Below are positions 9,682-17,434 of a stretch of 59,831 nucleotides of DNA, piece after piece. The position numbers and the translations under genes are program-made. The notes below the pieces were generated by a model, which ran no database searches, was not told the origin of the DNA, and was given only the letters and a program-made list of their open reading frames with translations. Within the stretch, counting starts at the first letter, position 1; each line of letters starts with the position of its first letter. The DNA is from Rhizobium sp. ASV8 (GTDB lineage: Bacteria > Pseudomonadota > Alphaproteobacteria > Rhizobiales > Rhizobiaceae): NCBI RefSeq assembly GCF_016429255.1, contig NZ_JAELUG010000027.1, positions 1 through 59,831 on the forward strand. Reading direction: 5' to 3'.

Positions 9682-10953
9682 TTACTTCCGCTTCAGGAGG
9701 CCGAGCAGACCGCCCTTTCTCGCCTTCTTCAAAGCGACACGGCCCGTGACGATATGCGATATCTGCGAGAAGACCTCGGCAACCGGCGACTTCGGGTCCG
9801 TCTCTGAGATCATCTGACCGCTGTTGGCGGCATTGCCGAAAAGATTGATGTCGAACGGAATGATGGCGATCGGATCGATCTCCAGCGGCGCGCAGAATTC
9901 CGACGGATTGATCTCCGGCCGCTTCGGCATACCCACCTGATTGAGAACGAGGTGGGGCGCCTTGTCATTCGGTCTTAGCTTGCGGAGCGCGTCGATCAGG
10001 TTCTTGGCATTGCGCAAGTTGGCAAGATCGGGCGCTGCGCAGATGACAACCTCGTCGACAGCGCCAAGCACCGAGCGCGTCCATTCCGTCCAGACATGCG
10101 GAACATCCAGCACCGCGACCGGTGCGCTGCGCTGAAGCACATCGATGACAGGCAGAAAGGCGTGCGCATCGAAATCATAGGCGCGATCCAGCATGGAGGG
10201 CGCGGCCAGCAGGGAAAGATGCTGCGAACATTTGGTCAGCAGGCGATCGAGAAACACCTCGTCGAGGCGTTCCGGTGAGAAGACCGCTTCGGCGATCCCC
10301 TGCGCCGGATCCTGATCGAAATCGATGTTCGCCGTGCCGTAGGGCAGATCGAGATCGGCCAGAATGGTTTCGGTAGAGAACAGGCTCGATATGCCGAAAG
10401 CACAATTATGGGCGATGGTGGATGCACCAACGCCGCCTTTCGCGCCGATGAAGGCAATGCTGCGCCCAAGCGGCTCGGCATCGGGATCGATGAAAATCCC
10501 CGCCATCGCGCTCATCAGATCGGACATCTCCGTGGGCTGAACGATATATTCGGATATGCCGTTGCGAATGAGTTCGCGATAGAGCCCGATATCGTTGTGA
10601 TAGCCGACGACGATCACCTTCGTGCTTGGATCGCAGACAGCGGCAAGCGGTGCAAGCTCGGCCAGCAGATTGCGCGGATTGGCGCGTGTCTCGAGAATGA
10701 TCAGATTGGGCGTCGGCGTCGAAGCGAACATGTTTGCCGCCGCAGCCGTGCTGCCGCTGGTAATGCGCAGGCTTACCTTCGACATGCGGCGATCGTTGGC
10801 GCATTGGTCCATGACGCGCTGCAATTGATCGCTTTCGCAGAAAGCGTGCACTGAAATACGCGGCAGGGGACGCACATTCTCGAGATTGCCCGAGCGTGGA
10901 GTTTCGTCCGCCTCTTCTGCGGTCGGTCCGATATCGTAATCGATGGCGTTCAT
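9682..10953 (-). CDS. cpaE: CpaE (TadZ), ParA/MinD-like localisation ATPase
   Basis: The N-terminal half of this 423-residue protein resembles a response-regulator receiver (VIVVGYHNDIGLYRELIRNG), followed by a MinD/ParA domain with the deviant P-loop GAKGGVGAST (residues 170-179). In Caulobacter, CpaE targets the pilus secretion apparatus to the cell pole, and TadZ does so in other bacteria. I chose the ATG at 10953, preceded by an AGGA site, over a longer frame reaching 11058. The next gene, cpaF, begins 27 bases downstream. Confidence 0.93.
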   Translation of the reverse strand: MNAIDYDIGPTAEEADETPRSGNLENVRPLPRISVHAFCESDQLQRVMDQCANDRRMSKVSLRITSGSTAAAANMFASTPTPNLIILETRANPRNLLAELAPLAAVCDPSTKVIVVGYHNDIGLYRELIRNGISEYIVQPTEMSDLMSAMAGIFIDPDAEPLGRSIAFIGAKGGVGASTIAHNCAFGISSLFSTETILADLDLPYGTANIDFDQDPAQGIAEAVFSPERLDEVFLDRLLTKCSQHLSLLAAPSMLDRAYDFDAHAFLPVIDVLQRSAPVAVLDVPHVWTEWTRSVLGAVDEVVICAAPDLANLRNAKNLIDALRKLRPNDKAPHLVLNQVGMPKRPEINPSEFCAPLEIDPIAIIPFDINLFGNAANSGQMISETDPKSPVAEVFSQISHIVTGRVALKKARKGGLLGLLKRK

Positions 10954-10990
10954 GATGTCGTCCTGTTCCGCCGACGGGCAATTCCTGAGG

Positions 10991-11779
10991 TCATTGGCCG
11001 GAGCCGCCTGATCCGCCGAAGCCGCCGATAGTGGCCGTGCTCGTCGCGACCGTGCCATTGCGATAGTTGTCGATTACCTTGCTGCGTTGATCGGTATCGA
11101 TCGGCGACACGGCACGGGGTGAGATCAAGTCTGTGGGATTGGCGACTTGCGCTGCCAGATTATGCTGCGTCGCGCAGCCGAAATTATAGTAGTTCTGGTT
11201 GTCGAAAGCATTGTCGGAAAGATCATCAGGCCATTGGCCGCAAGTGTTGGTGAGCGCCGTCGTGGCGGTGAAGCGCAGACGGATCGGCGCGGCGTCGCCG
11301 GAATCACCGGCAGGATAGTAGCTGTCGACGATGCGGGCTGAGGGGATGCCATTGGTGACCAATTCCCTTCGGATCTGCTGACGCAGCGCCGCAGCAGCAG
11401 CCGTGTTTACCGATCCCCGCGGCGACAGGATTTCGACGGTGCCGCTCGCATGGGCGCGATAATCCTGCACGAAGCCGCGGACCGTGTCGCGCATACCCGT
11501 TGTCAGATGGCGGTCGCTTGAGGCGACCGGTATGTCGAGGCTGCGTTCTTTCTCCGTCAAGACGATCGGATGACGCTGGCGATAGTCGTCATTGATGGCG
11601 CTTGTCGTCATGCGATCCCGTGAGTCTGCACAGCCGCTCATAGCGGCCGCCGTCAGGAGGAGTGCAGGCGCGATCAGGGCCAGTGCGGCAAACCGGGGGC
11701 GGCCGATGCGAGGCGCGTTGCGTTCAAGGCTGGCCATCTTGTGATCCCTCGTCGGTCCGGTTGAAAAGGCGCGCTTCAT
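10991..11779 (-). CDS. cpaD: CpaD, Tad pilus outer-membrane lipoprotein
   Basis: The CpaD family supports the secretin CpaC in the outer membrane. The protein has a hydrophobic signal (FAALALIAPALLLTAAAMSGC) and a likely lipidated Cys, although the -3 residue is Met rather than Leu. Three starts are possible: GTG at 11797 overlapping the cpaC stop, ATG at 11779, and ATG at 11737. The last has a good GAGGG site eight bases upstream and gives the most ordinary signal length. I give the middle one as the outer safe limit. The C-terminal 20 residues are Ser, Thr and Gly rich. Confidence 0.87.
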   Translation of the reverse strand: MKRAFSTGPTRDHKMASLERNAPRIGRPRFAALALIAPALLLTAAAMSGCADSRDRMTTSAINDDYRQRHPIVLTEKERSLDIPVASSDRHLTTGMRDTVRGFVQDYRAHASGTVEILSPRGSVNTAAAAALRQQIRRELVTNGIPSARIVDSYYPAGDSGDAAPIRLRFTATTALTNTCGQWPDDLSDNAFDNQNYYNFGCATQHNLAAQVANPTDLISPRAVSPIDTDQRSKVIDNYRNGTVATSTATIGGFGGSGGSGQ

Positions 11780-11793
11780 GGTCGGTGTCCCTG

Positions 11794-13302
11794 TCACTTG
11801 TAGATGAAGCCGACAGTGCCGTGGAAATCGGCATCGGCGACCGGCGGCCCGTCTTTGCGGCCGTAGATCTTGTTGACGCGATTCATGAAGAAGCCGCTGA
11901 TATCGTTGCTCGGCGAGTAATTGTCGTCGGGGCGTGCGAGCTGGCTGCGGGCGACCGGACGCACCAGATAGGGGGTCGCGATGATGACAAGCTCGGTCTC
12001 GTCGCGCTGGAAGCTCTTCTGGCGGAACAGGGCACCGAGGATCGGAATCTTGGAGGCGCCGGGCGTGCCGTTGGTGGTCTGCTGGATGGTATCGCTCAGG
12101 AGACCGGCCAGGGCGATTGACCCACCGGAAGGCAACTCGACCGATGTGTCGGCGGCGCGCTGGTTGTAGGTTGCCGTGCCGGCGTTGGCCGTGCCGACCG
12201 GATTGGAAACTTGCGTCTGCACATGCAGGGCTATTCGTCCGGCAGACAGCACGACGGGCGTGAAGGCCAAACTGATACCATAGGTGAAGGGCGTGACCGT
12301 GACACTGCCGTCCTTGTTCGTGACGGCGTATAGCGTCTGGCCGCCCGAATTGAACGTGGCCGCCTGGCCGGAGATCGCCGTCAACGTCGGCTCAGCCAGC
12401 GTACGGACGGCGCCAGCCTGCTCGAGAGCATTGAGGTAAGTACTGATATTGTACTTGCCGATGGCGGTTTTGAACAAGCTGGCAAGACCGCCGCCGCCGA
12501 CTGCCGCAGTCCCGTCCGTGGCAGGGCTGCCGAGCTGCGCGACCGACAGGCCGGAGGAGTTGCTGACGAGATTGTCGAAGCCGATCTGCTTCAGCACGCT
12601 GCGCTTGATCTCTGCAACGGTCACCTTGAGCGTTACCTGATCCTCGCCTTCGATCTGCAGCATGTTGACGATTTGCGAGGTTTGGCGTCCTTCCGCAAAG
12701 AGAGCGACAGAGCTATTTCCGCCAGTGCCGGAGGCTGTCTCCGTACGGGTCGTCGCTTCGCCGCCCTTGAGGAAAGCCTGAGCAAGCTGCTCTGCGCGCG
12801 TCGCATCCTGCGGCGTGCGCACCGAGCCGGTCATGACGATGTTGTCGGAAACGATCTCGACATTGATATCGGAGTCCGGGATGAAACGTTTGAGGTTGGC
12901 CTGCAGGCCGGCAATATCGCGCTCGATCTGGAGGTCGAGGCTAACGATCTCCTTGCCGTCTGCGCCGAAGATGAAGATGTTGGTCTGGCCGACCGTTTTG
13001 CCGAACAGGTAGATGCGGCGCGAGGTACGCGTCACAGCATCTGCCATCTTGGGGTCTGAAACCAGGATATCGTGGGCATCGGCCGGCAGATCGACCACCA
13101 GCGCCTTGTTGAGGCCGAGCTTCAGGGTGCGCTTCGTGCCGAGACCGGCGATGGTGACAATGCTGTCGGAGCCGCCGGCTAGCGCTGTTTGTGTGCGCAG
13201 AAAAGCCGGGACGCCCGGCAGCGGCAACCCTGCAAAGGCGACGGAGAAGGAGAGAGCCGCCGCGAGAGAAAGGCTGGCCGTCTTGCTTGTCTTGAACATC
13301 AT
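11794..13302 (-). CDS. cpaC: CpaC (RcpA), Tad pilus secretin
   Basis: This outer-membrane secretin has about 502 residues. A signal peptide precedes a pilus N-domain (about residues 50-125, LGLNKALVVDLPADAHDILV), then a BON-like domain and a C-terminal secretin domain (about 230-450) with LALAGLLSD and the PILGALF signature. The start at 13302 or 13299 is favoured by the GGGG run four to seven bases upstream. An ATG at 13317 overlaps the cpaB stop and would add five residues before the signal. Its N-domain is clearly related to the separate protein encoded at 15490-15915. Confidence 0.94.
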   Translation of the reverse strand: MMFKTSKTASLSLAAALSFSVAFAGLPLPGVPAFLRTQTALAGGSDSIVTIAGLGTKRTLKLGLNKALVVDLPADAHDILVSDPKMADAVTRTSRRIYLFGKTVGQTNIFIFGADGKEIVSLDLQIERDIAGLQANLKRFIPDSDINVEIVSDNIVMTGSVRTPQDATRAEQLAQAFLKGGEATTRTETASGTGGNSSVALFAEGRQTSQIVNMLQIEGEDQVTLKVTVAEIKRSVLKQIGFDNLVSNSSGLSVAQLGSPATDGTAAVGGGGLASLFKTAIGKYNISTYLNALEQAGAVRTLAEPTLTAISGQAATFNSGGQTLYAVTNKDGSVTVTPFTYGISLAFTPVVLSAGRIALHVQTQVSNPVGTANAGTATYNQRAADTSVELPSGGSIALAGLLSDTIQQTTNGTPGASKIPILGALFRQKSFQRDETELVIIATPYLVRPVARSQLARPDDNYSPSNDISGFFMNRVNKIYGRKDGPPVADADFHGTVGFIYK

Positions 13303-13313
13303 CTCGCCCCTTC

Positions 13314-14129
13314 TCATTGTGCTTTCGGCCCCGTCGGGCCACCGGTCACGATCGCCCCCGACTTGATGACTTGAACAAGGCCACCGCCATTGTCGCCGGC
13401 CAGCAGATAGTCGGCAGCCGTCGTATCGGGTTGCTGGGCATCGGCAACGGAGCGCAATGCCAGCGTCAGCCGATCGGCCATCTGATGTGCGACGGCGAGA
13501 ACCTTCGTCTGATCCGGCGTCAGCTCCAGCGTCGCGGTTGCGCCCACCACGGCCTTGCTTCCATCCTGCTTCTCCTCGATCTGCTGATCGACCGCCAGGA
13601 CACGCACATTGGTGAGAACCGTCTCGGTGACGAGCTGCTGCTGCGAGCCTTTGCGGACCATGATGACGTCGACACGGTCGTTCGGGAGAATGAAACCGCC
13701 AGCACCGGTGGCGACGGAGATCTCGGTCGCGACGGCACGCTTGCCTGATGGCAACAGGGAGGAGAGAATGCGGCTGCTGGAATCGGCGACCTTTTCCTCG
13801 CGAATCGGCTCGCCCTCGAAAATCGGCAGGCGGACGACAGCGCCGTCAAGGTCCTTCAGGGCATCGGGGCGATCGCTTTGAGTAATGAGGCCCTTGACGA
13901 TGCCGCTTTCCGGCCAGGCCAGCCAGTGGATGGAGCCCTCATTCAAACGCGAGCCAACGGACAAATTGGCGCTTGCGACGAGCACATTGACCGTCGCTTC
14001 CTTTTCCACCACCGCCGCGATCTGCTGCGGCACGATATCGCGCTTGCCGGCCAGACGCATCGCCAGCAGGCCGGCCATACCGGCGGCGACAGCTGCGACT
14101 GCGAGGATCATTATGCGAGCGGGTTTCAT
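13314..14129 (-). CDS. cpaB: CpaB (RcpC), Tad pilus assembly protein with SAF domain
   Basis: This 271-residue periplasmic protein is held by an N-terminal hydrophobic segment (residues 5-22, IMILAVAAVAAGMAGLLA). An SAF/CpaB domain covers about 45-110 and includes RLNEGSIHWLAWPE, and an RcpC-like domain follows. It is thought to work with the secretin, possibly binding peptidoglycan. AAGGA lies six bases before the ATG at 14129, which I prefer over the ATG at 14135. The gene overlaps cpaC's outer possible start by ATGA. A CtrA-like box lies 65-80 bases upstream. Confidence 0.92.
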   Translation of the reverse strand: MKPARIMILAVAAVAAGMAGLLAMRLAGKRDIVPQQIAAVVEKEATVNVLVASANLSVGSRLNEGSIHWLAWPESGIVKGLITQSDRPDALKDLDGAVVRLPIFEGEPIREEKVADSSSRILSSLLPSGKRAVATEISVATGAGGFILPNDRVDVIMVRKGSQQQLVTETVLTNVRVLAVDQQIEEKQDGSKAVVGATATLELTPDQTKVLAVAHQMADRLTLALRSVADAQQPDTTAADYLLAGDNGGGLVQVIKSGAIVTGGPTGPKAQ

Positions 14130-14193
14130 GGACATTCCTTGGGGAACAGGATTCTTCGCCCCGCAGAATGGTCGGCAATTGGTGTAATTATGG

Positions 14194-14208
14194 TTAATGG
14201 TAGGTTAC
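14194..14208 (-). promoter_or_regulatory. Candidate CtrA box upstream of cpaB
   Basis: Reading toward cpaB, the sequence is GTAA-N7-TTAACCAT, one mismatch from the CtrA consensus TTAA-N7-TTAAC. The core occupies 14194-14208 and its TTAACCAT extends to 14190. A second TTAACCAT lies on the plus strand at 14221-14228. The cpaA-cpaB gap (14130-14294) is notably AT-rich. CtrA is known to control pilin and cpa genes in Caulobacter. Its action here is inferred. Confidence 0.5.
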
Positions 14209-14294
14209 ATTTATTGTTATTTAACCATGATTACTTGACATACATTAGATGTCGCTTGCGCAAAAAGCCGATTTATACTCCTCCGCCTCCGGAC

Positions 14295-14807
14295 TCAGAG
14301 CACTTTTTGAGTAGCCGCTAGCAGAAGTCCAGAGGAAGGAAAGGCAAGCATGCCGCCAACCGCGATAGCGACGCCGTAAGGGATTTTCTTGGCGGCGGTT
14401 AATGAATGCGGCAAGGGGAGACCAATGGCCATTATGGTGCTGGCCTGCGATCTCAGTAACAAGACCAAGATCGTGACTGCGCCGCCGATGAAAGCGACAT
14501 AGACCAAGAATTCTGCGAGGGAAGAATCGAATCCGAACCAAAGTGCCGCAGCCGCGAGCAGCTTCGCATCGCCGCCGCCCATGACGTTGAGCGCAAACAA
14601 GGTGAAGCACGCGAAAAACACAGCACCTGCACCCACAAGATGCATCCCGATTTCCGCGGCGGAAAGTCCGAAGATCGGCGCCAGTACAAGGAACGAGACC
14701 GCAAGTGCCAACGATACCCGATTCGGGATCGTCATGGTCAGCAGATCGGAGATCGCTGCGATCGACATGCAAAGTGGGAAGATGAGTAGCGCTGCGACTT
14801 CGAGCAT
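14295..14807 (-). CDS. cpaA: CpaA (TadV), prepilin peptidase
   Basis: This 170-residue type IV prepilin peptidase (A24 family) lacks the N-methylation domain, as is usual for Tad systems. The two catalytic aspartates are Asp21 in AAISDLLTMTIPNR and the Asp of MGGGDAKL, the GxGD motif. About six membrane segments are visible. It should cleave the Flp pilin (14893-15084) and the two TadE-like pseudopilins (16070-17301). It follows the pilin gene on the same strand, after a stem-loop at 14836-14864. A 166-base gap separates it from cpaB. Confidence 0.95.
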   Translation of the reverse strand: MLEVAALLIFPLCMSIAAISDLLTMTIPNRVSLALAVSFLVLAPIFGLSAAEIGMHLVGAGAVFFACFTLFALNVMGGGDAKLLAAAALWFGFDSSLAEFLVYVAFIGGAVTILVLLLRSQASTIMAIGLPLPHSLTAAKKIPYGVAIAVGGMLAFPSSGLLLAATQKVL

Positions 14808-14835
14808 ATTTACCCTCTTCTAGGGCAGGAAATTC

Positions 14836-14864
14836 GGAAACCGCTCCCAGTAGGAGCGGCTTCC
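14836..14864 (-). terminator. Stem-loop between pilin gene and cpaA (attenuator-like)
   Basis: GGAAACCGCTCC (14836-14847) and GGAGCGGCTTCC (14853-14864) form a twelve-base stem with one mismatch around a CAGTA loop. It begins 29 bases after the pilin stop. On the minus strand it is followed by TTTCCGAATTTCC rather than a clean T run, so partial termination or 3' end protection of the pilin message is more likely than full termination. Confidence 0.6.
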
Positions 14865-14892
14865 GGGACGGTCTGTGCCCTTAAAAGGATAC

Positions 14893-15084
14893 TTACTTGG
14901 TACCAACACCAGTGCCGGATTTCACCATCTGGGCAGAAATGTTGGCAAAGGTGTTGTTCAGCGTGCTACCCAGGCTGGTTGCGCCGGTGATGATCGCAAC
15001 CGAGATCAGTGCAGCGATCAGGCCGTATTCGATTGCGGTCGCACCCGACTCATCCTTCAGGAAGCGCGAAAAAAGCTTGGACAT
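14893..15084 (-). CDS. pilA: Flp-type type IVb pilin
   Basis: This 63-residue major pilin precursor is the structural subunit of the Tad pilus. The 14-residue leader ends in DESG, and cleavage before ATAIEYGLIAALIS puts Glu at mature +5 and Tyr at +6, the Flp motif. The hydrophobic core covers about residues 17-40 and the short tail ends KSGTGVGTK. I use the ATG at 15084. An upstream in-frame extension has no pilin-like leader. Only one Flp pilin gene is visible, first in the minus-strand pilus series and separated from cpaA by the hairpin at 14836-14864. Confidence 0.96.
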   Translation of the reverse strand: MSKLFSRFLKDESGATAIEYGLIAALISVAIITGATSLGSTLNNTFANISAQMVKSGTGVGTK

Positions 15085-15489
15085 GAATTTACTCCACTCA
15101 ATTTGTTGACAGCACGTCCGCCAACTGTTGCCGTTGATCGGATGAGTTGCACCATAGTCAGGCGCCGTTTCCATCGCTTTAAAGAAAGTGGTTAATCAGT
15201 CATAAATATCTGAGTTAAAAAAGAATAGTTAACATCCATCTGACGTCTTCTTCGACTTTTTAAAGAAGTTCTTCAGAGAAATAGAATTTACTATATGTGT
15301 GAATATTAGCGCTATATAGAACTTGTCTTAAAGTAACGCATGATCAGCTGGACGCTGCGAGCATAGAAGCTGAATATGGGACATTTGCACCATAATCGAG
15401 TTATCGGCATTCGCATTAATCGTTCATTCACCATTCTTTCTCATTCTGTCCAACAATTCCCTTCGCCCTATGCTTGATGAGGCCAACCC
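15085..15489. promoter_or_regulatory. AT-rich divergent promoter region of the pilin gene and the 15490 gene
   Basis: This 405-base region has no credible gene. Three TTAAC words on the minus strand (15232-15228, 15218-15214, 15195-15191, the last extending to TTAACC) lie 107-148 bases upstream of the pilin start. On the plus strand, TTAA-N7-TTCA (15416-15430) lies 60 bases upstream of 15490. These resemble incomplete CtrA sites. No classical -35/-10 pair stands out. Confidence 0.4.
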
Positions 15490-15915
15490 ATGCCAATCGG
15501 CGGCAAAACCGCATTTCTTGCCGGCATCGTCGCCATGGCCGGCCTGATACCGCAACTTTCCAATGCAGCCGGAGAGCGTCTGCTGCGCGTCTACATGGAC
15601 CATGCGCGCGTATTGAAGCTTGATCGCCCCGTCAGCAAAGTCATCGTCGGGAATGCTCAGGTCGCCGATGCAACCGTCGCAGATCCTAAGACGATCGTGT
15701 TGACCGGTCGCGCTTTTGGAACGACGAACATCATCTTGCTCGATGTCGATGGTAACGCGATCGTCGACGAACAGATCTTAGTCTCGATCGACGAAGGCAA
15801 TACGGTTCGCGTGTTCCGCCAGACGGATCGTGCAGTACTGTCCTGCACACCAAATTGCGAACAGCATGCGCAGCAGAACAACAACGCCGCCGCTCCCGCT
15901 CCGATCAGTCAGTAG
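15490..15915 (+). CDS. Stand-alone secretin N-domain protein (pilus assembly protein N-terminal domain)
   Basis: This 141-residue exported protein has a signal peptide (about residues 1-26, ending LSNAAG). The single domain at about 28-105 matches the pilus secretin N-terminal domain: VLKLDRPVSKVIVGNAQVADATVADPKTIVL and later GTTNIILLDVDGN. It aligns by eye with the N-domain of the CpaC encoded at 11794-13302 but has no secretin domain. The tail contains CTPNC, possibly a disulfide, and is Gln, Asn, Ala and Pro rich. GAGG lies eight bases before the ATG. It is probably a periplasmic accessory of the pilus. The exact role is unknown. Confidence 0.8.
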   Translation: MPIGGKTAFLAGIVAMAGLIPQLSNAAGERLLRVYMDHARVLKLDRPVSKVIVGNAQVADATVADPKTIVLTGRAFGTTNIILLDVDGNAIVDEQILVSIDEGNTVRVFRQTDRAVLSCTPNCEQHAQQNNNAAAPAPISQ

Positions 15916-16069
15916 CATCATCGCTTATCGCAAATATTCTAAAGTACTATATAATAATTATCTTCCGATCGATAATCACGCCTTCCTCTAAATATGAAGA
16001 GAGAAGAGAAACGGATTATCAAGAAAGCATCTTTAGTTTCCTCCGCGTGTAAATCACTGCGGATGTGCA

Positions 16070-16714
16070 ATGATATCGGACGACGATCTTTTCGCAAACA
16101 AGAGCCCGGCGCGGCGGCGTGGCTGGAGAGGCATGCGCGAACTCGTGCGCTCGCGGGACGGCGCCGCAGCGATCGAATTCGCCCTCCTGGCTATTCCCTA
16201 TTTCCTGATCGTCTTTGCAATCATCGAAACTTTCGTCGCCTTCACAGCCGAGCAAGTTATATCGAACGCCGTCGACACGCTGTCTCGCCAGATAAGAACG
16301 GGTCAGATTACCAACGATCCCAATAAATCTTCCTACACGACAGATCAGATGTTCCGCACGGCGTTCTGCAATGAAATTGCCGTGCTGATTACGTGCCCAG
16401 CTACAGAATTGACGTCGGCGACAGCCTCCAGCCTCTATCTCGATGTCGAAAGCTACACCAGTTTCGCCTCCATGCCGACGACGATCCCTCGCCTTTCGGC
16501 GACTGATCCATATTCCGACATCAATACCAAGGGCTTTGCCTTCGCACCCGGAGGCGCAAAGACCCTAAACATGGTGCGCGCTTACTATCGCTGGCAGATC
16601 ATCATCGATCTGCTGCGCCCCTACCTTTCCAATATCCGCCCGTCTGACGGTTCGATGCCGACGACCTATCTTATCGTCTCGACCGCCGCCTTTCAAAACG
16701 AGAACTATCCGTGA
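16070..16714 (+). CDS. tadE: TadE-like pseudopilin
   Basis: In this 214-residue minor pilin-like protein, a 31-residue basic leader ends RSRDG and is followed by AAAIEFALLAIPYFLIVFAI, giving Glu at +5 of the mature form, as needed for cleavage by CpaA. The rest is a periplasmic domain with two cysteines (FCNEIAVLITC). The start is the ATG at 16070. An internal ATG at 16133 would leave a shorter leader and cannot be excluded. The stop overlaps the GTG start of the next pseudopilin gene. Confidence 0.88.
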   Translation: MISDDDLFANKSPARRRGWRGMRELVRSRDGAAAIEFALLAIPYFLIVFAIIETFVAFTAEQVISNAVDTLSRQIRTGQITNDPNKSSYTTDQMFRTAFCNEIAVLITCPATELTSATASSLYLDVESYTSFASMPTTIPRLSATDPYSDINTKGFAFAPGGAKTLNMVRAYYRWQIIIDLLRPYLSNIRPSDGSMPTTYLIVSTAAFQNENYP

Positions 16715-17301
16715 GGGGCCAACCGGACATGATCTATAAGGGCCACGCACCCCGCGGCATTCTGCTGCGTTTTGCTCGCGACGAGCGTGGCGTCGGTGCG
16801 ATCGAGTTTGCCATTCTCTTCCCGGTCTTGCTGCTGCTCTATCTCGGTGCGGTCCAGCTTACCATCGGCCTCAATGTCTCCAAGCGTGCCAGCCGCTCGG
16901 CCGGCTCAATCGCCGACATCATCTCGCAGCAGTCAAGCGTCAGCAAGTCGGTGCTTACAGGCATGCCTTCTGTTGCAGCTGCCATTTTTGCCCCATATGG
17001 CACCACGGGTCTGACGCTGAAGCTTACCGGCATTGCAATCGATGCCAATGGCCAAGCCACCGTGGCATGGTCCTGGGCACAGACCGGCCAAGCGCCTTAT
17101 GTATCGGGCAGTGTCGTGACGGTGCCGAACAATATGAACCAGGCGGGCACCTTTCTCGTCCGCAGCGAACTTGCCATCCCGTATCAGCTGATCAATTTCG
17201 GCTCCGACCTCCTGCCGAACGGTAGCAGCCAGATCACCATCAGCCGACAATACTACTATCGTCAGCGCATCGGCTCGACGATCAGCTGCAGCGATTGCTG
17301 A
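16711..17301 (+). CDS. TadE/TadF-like pseudopilin
   Basis: This 196-residue second minor pilin-like protein has the leader FARDERG followed by VGAIEFAILFPVLLLLYLG, again with Glu at +5. The periplasmic part ends in CSDC. It starts with GTG at 16711, overlapping the upstream stop (GTGA), or at the ATG at 16729 after a GAGGGG site. In Tad systems TadE and TadF are processed pseudopilins required for pilus formation. No long TadG with a von Willebrand domain is visible in the window. Followed by deoB, which is functionally unrelated. Confidence 0.85.
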   Translation: MRGQPDMIYKGHAPRGILLRFARDERGVGAIEFAILFPVLLLLYLGAVQLTIGLNVSKRASRSAGSIADIISQQSSVSKSVLTGMPSVAAAIFAPYGTTGLTLKLTGIAIDANGQATVAWSWAQTGQAPYVSGSVVTVPNNMNQAGTFLVRSELAIPYQLINFGSDLLPNGSSQITISRQYYYRQRIGSTISCSDC

Positions 17302-17434
17302 CATACAGCACTTGTTCAACCCTCGATAAGCTCTCCAAAACGGAAAATTGCCAAGTCGATGCCTCCGTTATATGGGTGACGTCCAGAGCATCGAACGGAC
17401 CATCCGGGGTGCCATGATATTTATCGGGTGATCT

